Shown here in pieces: positions 1-4,955 of a DNA stretch of 6,817 nucleotides. Below the pieces are notes generated by a model. The model was not told the origin of the DNA and searched no databases. It saw only the letters and a program-made list of their open reading frames with translations. Position 1 is the first letter of the stretch. Each line of letters opens with the position of its first letter. A program made the position numbers and the translations under genes. The DNA comes from Desulfitobacterium sp. (GTDB lineage: Bacteria; Bacillota; Desulfitobacteriia; Desulfitobacteriales; Desulfitobacteriaceae), in contig JAAZLD010000331.1 of NCBI GenBank assembly GCA_012799495.1, positions 1 to 6,817 of the forward strand, read 5' to 3'.

Positions 1-1
1 A

Positions 2-628
2 GCTTTTGCAGGAGCTATGGGTTCTAATATTACTAATAATGGTGGTTCTAGTGCTAGCCCTAATGAGAGTTTTCCTATGTTAGATTCTTTTTTCGCTCTT
101 AATTCTATAAATATATCAGGGGCCAATCAGGGAGTATTATCAAATTACAGCCCTGCTTTATCTAATTACAGCCCTTATGTGGACTATGCCAACTCCCCAG
201 TAAAAATAACTCCCTCTTCCCAATACTCTGGGGAGCGGGGAGAGATAGAATCTTTGATTAACCAGGTTAGTCAAAAGTATGGATTGGATCATAATCTAAT
301 TCGCCAGGTAGTAATCGCTGAGTCAAATTTTAACCCGAGGGCGGTATCTTCAGCAGGAGCTATGGGACTTATGCAGCTGATGCCAGGTACGGCGAAGAGT
401 TTGGGAGTGAGTGATCCCTTTGATCCGGCTCAGAACCTTGATGGTGGTACTCGCTATTTAAGGGATTTGCTTAAACGCTTTAATGGGAATGTGGCTTTGG
501 CTTTAGCTGGCTATAATGCTGGCCCTGGTGCAGTGGATAAATATAATGGAATTCCCCCCTATAAGGAGACTCAAGCTTATGTGAAGAAGATTATGTCTGC
601 TTTAGGGAATATAGATCTAGAAGCTTAA
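2..628 (+). CDS. Lytic transglycosylase, SLT/GH23 domain (5'-partial)
   Basis: This protein should cleave the MurNAc-GlcNAc bond of peptidoglycan without water, leaving 1,6-anhydro-MurNAc ends. The frame is open from base 2. The first ATG (17) is probably internal, because the AGGAG before it lies only 2 bases away and is itself in-frame coding. Counting from that ATG, residues 1-75 are a Ser/Asn-rich low-complexity segment with a doubled SNYSP, and the SLT domain covers about 77-195. Family hallmarks are visible: the AES motif with the presumed catalytic Glu102, GLMQLMPGTA at 117-126, and AGYNAGPGAVDKY at 164-176. The layout resembles small SLT proteins such as Bacillus CwlQ/YjbJ. No signal peptide can be judged because the N-terminus is missing. 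A hairpin follows the stop codon. The family call is secure; substrate preference and export route are not visible. Confidence 0.93.
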   Translation, partial: AFAGAMGSNITNNGGSSASPNESFPMLDSFFALNSINISGANQGVLSNYSPALSNYSPYVDYANSPVKITPSSQYSGERGEIESLINQVSQKYGLDHNLIRQVVIAESNFNPRAVSSAGAMGLMQLMPGTAKSLGVSDPFDPAQNLDGGTRYLRDLLKRFNGNVALALAGYNAGPGAVDKYNGIPPYKETQAYVKKIMSALGNIDLEA

Positions 629-650
629 GCCTAAAAAACAAGCATAAAAC

Positions 651-684
651 CTACAAGATGTCGATGTTTGTCGACTTTTTGTAG
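651..684 (+). terminator. Hairpin after the transglycosylase gene, possible terminator
   Basis: The outer arms CTACAA (651-656) and TTGTAG (679-684) pair. The inner arms GTCGA (660-664) and TCGAC (671-675) pair around the loop TGTTTG. The joining GAT/TTT bases can add a G-U and an A-U pair. The inner hairpin is followed by five T (676-680), which would suit a weak intrinsic terminator. The full hairpin has no good U tract after it, so termination is uncertain. Confidence 0.4.
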
Positions 685-731
685 ATTTATCTACTTGTAA
701 TAGTAAAAACAAACACATAAAATGATTATGG

Positions 732-747
732 AAGTATAATTATACTT
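732..747. repeat. Perfect 16-bp palindrome AAGTATAATTATACTT
   Basis: The 16 bases equal their own reverse complement. The site lies 125 bp before the HD-GYP start codon and contains an exact TATAAT on each strand, but no acceptable -35 sits at the right distance on the plus strand. It could be a dimeric regulator's operator; the AT-rich content makes chance a real alternative. Confidence 0.45.
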
Positions 748-761
748 AACTTACCCTCGTA

Positions 762-791
762 TTGGCTAGGAAAAGGTTAAACCTGTATAAG
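762..791 (+). promoter_or_regulatory. Candidate sigma-A promoter of the HD-GYP gene
   Basis: TTGGCT (762-767, 4 of 6 to TTGACA) and TATAAG (786-791, 5 of 6 to TATAAT) are separated by 18 bp. Transcription would begin near 797, leaving a leader of about 75 bases. The match is moderate. Confidence 0.35.
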
Positions 792-805
792 AACGTAATT
801 CTATT

Positions 806-819
806 TGAATAATTATTCA
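806..819. repeat. Perfect 14-bp palindrome TGAATAATTATTCA
   Basis: This is a second self-complementary site before the HD-GYP gene. Its centre lies 73 bp, about seven helical turns, from the centre of the 732-747 palindrome, and both share the core TAATTA. The overlapping TATTTGAA (802-809) also has an exact inverted copy, TTCAAATA, at 836-843. Operator function is inferred only from symmetry and position. Confidence 0.45.
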
Positions 820-871
820 CGACTGTCTCCCATGGTTCAAATAATATAGATATGTAGAGGGGGAAAGGGAC

Positions 872-1471
872 ATGAAGACGGTAAACCTAGAACTGATCGA
901 AGCAAGAGATACAGCCCAATCCTTATTTAGTGATTACATACTGAAAAATAAAAGCCTCAAACAACATTCCCGACGTGTGGCTTTATTATGCCAGCATATG
1001 AGTTTATGCTTAGGGTTAAGTAAAGAGGAAGACGAGCTCTTATATGAAGCTGCCTTACTTCATGATATAGGTAAAGCCTTTATCCCTCTAGAAATTATCA
1101 ATAAGCCTGGGAAATTAACTATGGAAGAATGGGAAATCGTTAAGAAACATCCCCAACAAGGTTTTGAGATACTTAGTTCTTTTGAGAATATGCACAAAGT
1201 AGCTTTCTTAGCTTGAGCTCATCACGAAAGATGGGATGGCAAGGGTTACCCAATGGGACTAAAAGGTGAAGAAATACCTTTTCTAGCCCGAATAATTTCC
1301 ATTGCTGATTCCTATGATGCCATGACAAGTACTCGCAGTTATCGCACTGCTTTGACTTGCCGGGAAGCTGTTGCGGAATTACAGAGGAACTCTGGACTTC
1401 AGTTTGATCCTGAATTGGTGGATCTGTTTATTGATAAAATTGTGGGCTATGAATTGTTAGGTGCCCAATAA
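872..1471 (+). pseudogene. Stand-alone HD-GYP domain protein with in-frame TGA at codon 115
   Basis: HD-GYP proteins are metal-dependent phosphodiesterases that usually hydrolyse cyclic-di-GMP. The gene starts at ATG 872 behind AGGGGG (858-863). Read through the TGA at 1214-1216 it gives a 199-residue protein with no sensor domain. Visible ligands and motifs are H32, HD at 64-65 within HDIGK, H93, HHE at 117-119, DG at 122-123, GYP at 125-127 and D146 within IADSYDAMTS. The frame is unchanged on both sides of the TGA and every motif is intact. Termination at codon 115 would lose HHE, GYP and D146, and restart at Met128 would lose HD and HHE, so neither fragment should be catalytic. Options are a point nonsense mutation (for example TGG to TGA), readthrough or selenocysteine insertion, or a sequencing error. 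TGG encodes Trp121 nearby, so general UGA reassignment is unlikely. Pseudogene is a working label. Confidence 0.75.
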
Positions 1472-1526
1472 TAGAAAAGTATGTTATAAAGAACACTTTA
1501 GATAAAATATCAATAATATTTGAAAG

Positions 1527-1566
1527 GATAGTTAGTCTAAGAAGAGGCTGACTATCTATTTATTTT
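1527..1566 (+). terminator. Intrinsic terminator after the HD-GYP gene
   Basis: GATAGTTAGTC (1527-1537) pairs with GGCTGACTATC (1546-1556) over 11 bp, including two G-U pairs, around an 8-base loop. The T-rich tail TATTTATTTT follows. It separates the HD-GYP gene from the next transcription unit. Confidence 0.85.
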
Positions 1567-1579
1567 ACGTGGATTTTAT

Positions 1580-1608
1580 TTGACCTAATTGAGGATAAAA
1601 ATTATAAT
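1580..1608 (+). promoter_or_regulatory. Near-consensus sigma-A promoter
   Basis: TTGACC (5 of 6) at 1580-1585 and an exact TATAAT at 1603-1608 are separated by 17 bp. Transcription should start near 1615, just past the upstream terminator. This is the best promoter in the window, and it argues against the TTG at 1589, which lies inside it, being the start codon of the next gene. Confidence 0.85.
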
Positions 1609-1645
1609 AAATCAAATAGAGAATGAAGTTTTTGTGGAGGAAAAA

Positions 1646-2122
1646 ATGGCTGCCTATTACGCTTATTTGTGGAAAGCTACCTGGATTGAGGCTTTGGGCA
1701 TCTCAGTGCTGGTACTTTTTATTCTAGGACGTTTAGTCTGGAAATTTTATATAGAATCCCGCCAGGAAATGAAAAGGTCTAATAAGATTCTTCTTGGGGC
1801 CAAATCCTTTGGCTGGTTGGTCATTTTGGTAATTTATAGTATTATGTTTTATCAAAGTGAACCAGATTGGTTTGACCGACCTGTTCAGATACAAGGAGAG
1901 ATTGTAGGAAAAAATGCCATACCTGGTGTGTCTTCCACTTCATATAAGATCCAGGTTCAAGGGTCTGAGGAAAGTGAGGATCTATATCTAGATCATTATA
2001 GTTATCAGGAATTAGAAATTGGCCAGTTTGTTAATGCTACATATTTACCACATCGCCAAGAGGTAATTACCTGTAAAATCCTCCCCTTAAGTAAAGAGGA
2101 TCCAGAAGAGCCAGGAATTTAA
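1646..2122 (+). CDS. Two-helix membrane protein of unknown function
   Basis: I do not recognise this 158-residue protein. ATG 1646 is chosen because GGAGG (1636-1640) lies 5 bases before it and the promoter at 1580-1608 precedes it; the in-frame TTG at 1589 would begin upstream of the predicted transcript. Hydrophobic helices span about 14-34 and 54-69. The loop between them is basic (R39, K43, R44, K47, K53), so by the positive-inside rule the loop is cytoplasmic and both termini are outside. Residues from about 73 onward look like a small beta-rich domain with alternating hydrophobic residues and the phrase IGQFVNATYLPH, somewhat like DUF3592-type or OB-like modules. It appears to be a single-gene unit with no clear terminator before mecA, so some readthrough into mecA is possible. 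Confidence 0.75.
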   Translation: MAAYYAYLWKATWIEALGISVLVLFILGRLVWKFYIESRQEMKRSNKILLGAKSFGWLVILVIYSIMFYQSEPDWFDRPVQIQGEIVGKNAIPGVSSTSYKIQVQGSEESEDLYLDHYSYQELEIGQFVNATYLPHRQEVITCKILPLSKEDPEEPGI

Positions 2123-2184
2123 TAAAATACCCTAAAAAATGTGAGATAAAATGTGATCTAGTTGAAGAAAATTTATGTAATTTA

Positions 2185-2193
2185 TGGTATAGT
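2185..2193 (+). promoter_or_regulatory. Extended -10 promoter for mecA
   Basis: TGG directly followed by TATAGT forms an extended -10 element (TGn plus 5 of 6 to TATAAT). The best -35-like hexamer, TTGAAG (2162-2167), is 20 bp away, which is long, so the extended element may carry recognition. Transcription would begin near 2200. A 9-bp direct repeat AAAATGTGA (2136-2144 and 2148-2156) lies just upstream. Confidence 0.6.
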
Positions 2194-2208
2194 ATAGATA
2201 CAAAATTT

Positions 2209-2266
2209 TGATGCTAGAAAAAAATCCCAACCCTTCATGACTAAATGTGGTTGTAATCTGGCATCA
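2209..2266 (+). promoter_or_regulatory. Structured leader of mecA, class unknown
   Basis: TGATGCTAG (2209-2217) pairs with CTGGCATCA (2258-2266) over 9 bp with one G-U pair. Inside it CAACC (2228-2232) pairs with GGTTG (2249-2253), and a 3-bp CAT/ATG stem can form further in. The element lies between the predicted transcription start and the mecA ribosome binding site. I do not recognise a known riboswitch, and no terminator or sequestered ribosome binding site is evident. Confidence 0.4.
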
Positions 2267-2316
2267 TATGCAATAAACTATTGGTAATTACCTTAGAGAA
2301 AGAGAGGTGGGGGGTT

Positions 2317-2901
2317 ATGCGCATTCAAAAGGTCAACGAAAATACAATCCGCATTTTTATCTCCTTTGCCGAACTTGCAGATAGAGATATAACTATGGCT
2401 GATCTATTCCAAAGATCTCAACGTAGTGAACAACTTTTCTGGGAAATCATTTCTCAAGCTCGGGAAGAAGTGGAGTTTAACCTTGATCAACCTTTCTGGA
2501 TCCAAGCTACTACAGCTTCTAATGATGAGTTCGTCATAACGGTAATCAAGCAAGAAGAATCCACTGACTCCAGCCATCAGGAGAAGGAAGTAAAACGTAC
2601 AAGTCGTTCTAAAGTGATAGAATGGGTATATGTTTTTGAAGATATTGAAGATGTCTTATCTGTAGTGAAGCGTTTTCCAATTTTTCCACGGCTTCGTTCT
2701 GCTCTTTTTGAGTATGACGAGGAATACTATTTGGTGGTAAGCCATTTAGGTTCCGGGAAGAAGAAACAATTGGCTGAAGCTTTACTAGATGAGTACGGAG
2801 AAGTGGTGGATGTTGCTAGGTTCTTCTTAGAAGAACATGGCAAGACTATCATTGATGACCATGCTGTTGAAACTCTTAGAGAACACTTTAATTTTGAATA
2901 A
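2317..2901 (+). CDS. mecA: Adaptor protein MecA
   Basis: MecA binds substrate proteins (ComK in Bacillus) and delivers them to the ClpC-ClpP protease, also promoting ClpC assembly, in the cytoplasm. The 194-residue protein starts at ATG 2317, 6 bases after AGGTGG (2305-2310); the in-frame TTG at 2281 has no such support. The N-terminus, beginning MRIQKVNENTIRIFIS, and the phrase RSEQLFWEI closely match the N-terminal substrate-binding part of Bacillus MecA. A charged linker around residues 90-110 leads to the C-terminal ClpC-binding domain (about 112-194), which contains DIEDVLSVVKRFP. It is slightly shorter than the roughly 218-residue Bacillus protein. It is flanked by its own promoter and a strong terminator, so it is probably monocistronic. 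No competence genes are in view, so substrates are unknown. Confidence 0.93.
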   Translation: MRIQKVNENTIRIFISFAELADRDITMADLFQRSQRSEQLFWEIISQAREEVEFNLDQPFWIQATTASNDEFVITVIKQEESTDSSHQEKEVKRTSRSKVIEWVYVFEDIEDVLSVVKRFPIFPRLRSALFEYDEEYYLVVSHLGSGKKKQLAEALLDEYGEVVDVARFFLEEHGKTIIDDHAVETLREHFNFE

Positions 2902-2915
2902 TAATAAAAACCAAG

Positions 2916-2945
2916 AAGGAAGTCCTAGGGACTTCCTTTTTCTTT
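2916..2945 (+). terminator. Strong intrinsic terminator of mecA
   Basis: AAGGAAGTCC (2916-2925) and GGACTTCCTT (2929-2938) pair over 10 bp around TAG (or 9 bp around a 5-base loop), and the run continues as TTTTTCTTT. On the minus strand the same stem is followed by TTCTTGGTTTTTATT, so it may also stop transcription from the convergent gene at 3047-3274. Confidence 0.93.
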
Positions 2946-3002
2946 GTTATAATCCTTTTTCTTTGTTATAATCCTTTTTCTTTGTTATAATCCTTTTCCT
3001 TA
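2935..3002. repeat. Three exact 19-bp tandem repeats plus a partial copy
   Basis: CCTTTTTCTTTGTTATAAT occurs exactly at 2935-2953, 2954-2972 and 2973-2991, and a decayed fourth copy begins at 2992. The first copy overlaps the right arm and U tract of the mecA terminator, so the array looks like an expansion of the terminator's 3' edge. Each copy ends in TATAAT, and TTGTTA in one copy sits 17 bp before TATAAT of the next. It lies between convergent genes. Confidence 0.95.
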
Positions 3003-3046
3003 GGGTAAATATATGACATAATGTAAAGAAAGGCTACTTTTTTGTT

Positions 3047-3274
3047 TTAATGAGATTCTCCTGCTGAAAAGAGAATAGGTATATCTTCTAAGCATGAGTG
3101 ACAAACAGTTTTACCTTTAAAATATTGCAGAGTGATAGTAGCATTGCAAAAAATGCAGCGAGATGTTTTCCTACCCTTTTTGAAAGGGAGCACAACTCCT
3201 TTAGAATAGGGGTGAGTGTTATCTATTGGCTTATTAGTTTTTCGAAAGGAAGTGGGAATAACAGTGGATTTCAT
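3047..3274 (-). CDS. Small CxxC-CxxC zinc-ribbon-like protein, possibly Gin/CsfB anti-sigma factor
   Basis: This is a 75-residue basic protein. Residues 1-38 are polar, rich in Lys and Arg, and look unstructured. A four-cysteine knuckle follows: C40-I-F-C43, then 14 residues, then C58-H-S-C61, which should bind one zinc. The spacing and the hydrophobic residues around the second pair resemble Gin (CsfB), the anti-sigma-G factor of spore formers, which has two CxxC pairs about 15 residues apart; this identity is an inference. Another zinc-ribbon family is possible. The start is ATG at 3274 with AGGAGG (minus strand, 3291-3286) 11 bases upstream, longer than usual; an ATG in another frame lies 4 bases after that site. 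An in-frame stop just upstream excludes a longer protein. The gene is convergent with mecA and divergent from the LCP gene. Confidence 0.65.
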   Translation of the reverse strand: MKSTVIPTSFRKTNKPIDNTHPYSKGVVLPFKKGRKTSRCIFCNATITLQYFKGKTVCHSCLEDIPILFSAGESH

Positions 3275-3554
3275 GGTGCATTAGACCTCCTATTGCTGGG
3301 ATATGTTTATCATAGGCTAGAGTAGCTGTCGAAATCCTAAAAACTCTGCGGTGGTATTAAGAAGAATTTGGTCGGTTCTTTGGATTTTACCTCCAAGAAA
3401 ATAAAGGAAACTTTTGTACTTTGCTTAGGATGCAGTTTGTACAATTTACCAATATTAAAATTGTGAAAAGTTTCGTCCAAACTTGACGAATAAAAGATAT
3501 AATAAATCTATGTGGAGCAAATTACTTTAGCTTAGAATAATGGAGTGATTATAG
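3275..3554. other. Divergent intergenic region
   Basis: These 280 bases lie between the start codons of the minus-strand zinc-ribbon gene and the LCP gene. They hold AGGAGG for the minus gene (3286-3291), an exact TGTCGAA (3327-3333) matching the Spo0A box TGNCGAA, two copies of TTTGTAC (3413-3419 and 3436-3442), an imperfect stem TTCTTTGG/CCAAGAA (3376-3399), and the LCP promoter region. No further coding sequence is credible. I found no convincing promoter for the minus-strand gene. Confidence 0.6.
3472..3503 (+). promoter_or_regulatory. LCP promoter -10 with inverted repeat over the -35 position
   Basis: An exact TATAAT lies at 3498-3503, with no good -35 hexamer at 16-18 bp. In that place is the inverted repeat TTCGTC (3472-3477), 7 bases, GACGAA (3485-3490). 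Its right half contains TGACGAA, an exact fit to the Spo0A box TGNCGAA. The nearby TTGACG (3483-3488) is only 9 bp from TATAAT. The arrangement suggests a promoter needing an activator, or blocked by a repressor. Confidence 0.45.
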
Positions 3555-4892
3555 ATGATAAATAAAAGAGGAAGAAAAAGAGGTAAGAAAAGAAAACTGT
3601 TAATTCCTTTAGTGATCTTATTTTTATTAGTAGGCGGGTTAGTTTATGGTTTAAGTGAATTTGCCTTTACTAATGGGGATGATTTAGTTTCTAATCCTCC
3701 TGAAGGTGCACTCACAGAAGAAGAGTTAAAAAATCGCGTTAGCGTTCTCCTTGTTGGGGCAGACCAAAGACCGGGAGAAGAAAAATTTAATACTGACTCC
3801 ATTATTTTAGCCAGTATTGACCCCAAAAATGCTCGTGTAAGCCTTTTGTCCATTCCTCGAGATACACGGGTTTCTATACCTGGATATTCTGAACTTAAAA
3901 TCAACGGTGTAGTCCCTAGGACCGATATGGAAACCTTGGTGGATGTGGTTTCGGATCTGACTGGGGTGCCAATTGCCGGGTATATCCAAACTAACTTTGA
4001 TGGATTTAAAAATATCATTGATACCCTTGGTGGGATAACTGTTGATGTAGAAAAGGATATGTATTTTGAGACTGGGGATAAAAAAGATGGTGTAATCGAT
4101 CTTAAGAAAGGGGTTCAAAAATTAGACGGTTCCAAGGCTTTACAATATGCCCGGTTCCGTAATGATGCTTTAGCAGATATTTCTCGTACTGCGCGCCAGC
4201 AAGTAGTTTTGAAAGCAGTAGCAGATGAAATGCTTAAATTAAGTACTCTGCCTAAGCTTCCTTGGTTGATCCCTCAACTTAATGATGCTGTTAATACAAA
4301 TCTTGCTTTAGGAGATATGTTTAAAATAGCCCGTTCTGCCGTTAAGTTTAAGGATCTAGATATTGTTACCCAGACTCTACCGGGAAGGTTTTATGACAAA
4401 TATGGTGTAAGTTATTGGGAAGTTGATCCTGATAGAGTGAAGGAAGTGGTTCAAAATCTCTTCCGGGGAATCACGACCGATGAGGTAATTGGGGACTCTA
4501 TTATTGATTTGTTAGATCCCATTGAGCCGGAAGAGACACCTCAAGTTCCTGGAAACTTTGAAGATCCTAACGGTTCTGCATCTTCTGAATATGATGAAGA
4601 AAGGCCCGATGATCTTGATGAGGAAGAACTTGGAGGAGAAACTCCAGGAGGTACTGATATTTCTGATGGAGAAACTGGTGAAGGTTCTTCTGGTGATGAA
4701 AAGCCTGGTAATGATAATGGTGATGAACTTGGTGAAGATACTCCTGGAGATTCTGAGCCAGGTGGAGAAAATAGTGAAGATGAGCAAGGCGAAGAGAATT
4801 CTGACCCAAATGATCCCGGTGATGGTAATCCCGGTACAGGTGAACTTGATGGTGGCACTGATGGAGGCTCTGACCAAGGAGAAAATCCCTAA
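3555..4892 (+). CDS. LCP (LytR-CpsA-Psr) family envelope protein with acidic C-terminal tail
   Basis: LCP enzymes transfer lipid-linked glycopolymers (teichoic acids, capsule) onto peptidoglycan outside the membrane. The 445-residue protein begins at ATG 3555, 9 bases after GGAG (3542-3545). It has a very basic cytoplasmic N-terminus (3-14), one membrane helix (15-33) and an extracellular LCP domain (about 61-305). Family motifs include NTDSI with D81, SIPRDTRV with R102, K115, DGFKNIIDTLGGITVDVE at 149-166, and YARFR with R200 and R202 before R211, matching the usual phosphate-binding Asp/Arg set. Residues 321-445 form a repetitive tail of Asp, Glu, Gly, Pro, Ser, Asn and Thr: 44 acidic residues against only R350 and K383. 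Such tails are not part of the catalytic core. FapA follows 63 bp downstream with no clear terminator. The glycopolymer handled cannot be told from sequence. Confidence 0.93.
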   Translation: MINKRGRKRGKKRKLLIPLVILFLLVGGLVYGLSEFAFTNGDDLVSNPPEGALTEEELKNRVSVLLVGADQRPGEEKFNTDSIILASIDPKNARVSLLSIPRDTRVSIPGYSELKINGVVPRTDMETLVDVVSDLTGVPIAGYIQTNFDGFKNIIDTLGGITVDVEKDMYFETGDKKDGVIDLKKGVQKLDGSKALQYARFRNDALADISRTARQQVVLKAVADEMLKLSTLPKLPWLIPQLNDAVNTNLALGDMFKIARSAVKFKDLDIVTQTLPGRFYDKYGVSYWEVDPDRVKEVVQNLFRGITTDEVIGDSIIDLLDPIEPEETPQVPGNFEDPNGSASSEYDEERPDDLDEEELGGETPGGTDISDGETGEGSSGDEKPGNDNGDELGEDTPGDSEPGGENSEDEQGEENSDPNDPGDGNPGTGELDGGTDGGSDQGENP

Positions 4893-4955
4893 TTAAGCTT
4901 TAAGGCTAAGCTAGAGACTTTGAAATTGGACTTTTTGTTGAGGAGGTGCTGAGAG

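Noticed and set aside
17..19. ATG at 17 as the start of the transglycosylase
   Set aside because: AGGAG is only 2 bases upstream and the frame is open to the window edge; the same 14 bases GCAGGAGCTATGGG recur inside the gene (353-366) as coding sequence.
629..871. Cyclic-di-GMP riboswitch before the HD-GYP gene
   Set aside because: I looked for the conserved GEMM core and tetraloop-receptor sequences and did not find them.
1253..1471. Separate gene starting at ATG 1253
   Set aside because: It is the in-frame continuation of the HD-GYP domain after the TGA and lacks the HD and HHE-GYP motifs; it is not an independent gene.
1589..1645. TTG start at 1589 for the membrane protein
   Set aside because: It lies inside the predicted promoter (between -35 and -10) and has no ribosome binding site; ATG 1646 has GGAGG.
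2281..2316. TTG start at 2281 for mecA
   Set aside because: ATG 2317 has a strong ribosome binding site and gives the normal MecA N-terminus.
2935..3002. CRISPR array
   Set aside because: The 19-bp copies are directly abutting with no spacers.
3098..3325. Plus-strand open frame opposite the zinc-ribbon gene
   Set aside because: It has no ribosome binding site and no recognisable motif; the minus strand has AGGAGG and a cysteine knuckle.
4512..4896. Open frames on both strands overlapping the LCP tail
   Set aside because: They are low-complexity shadows of the Asp/Glu/Gly repeat codons, without start signals.
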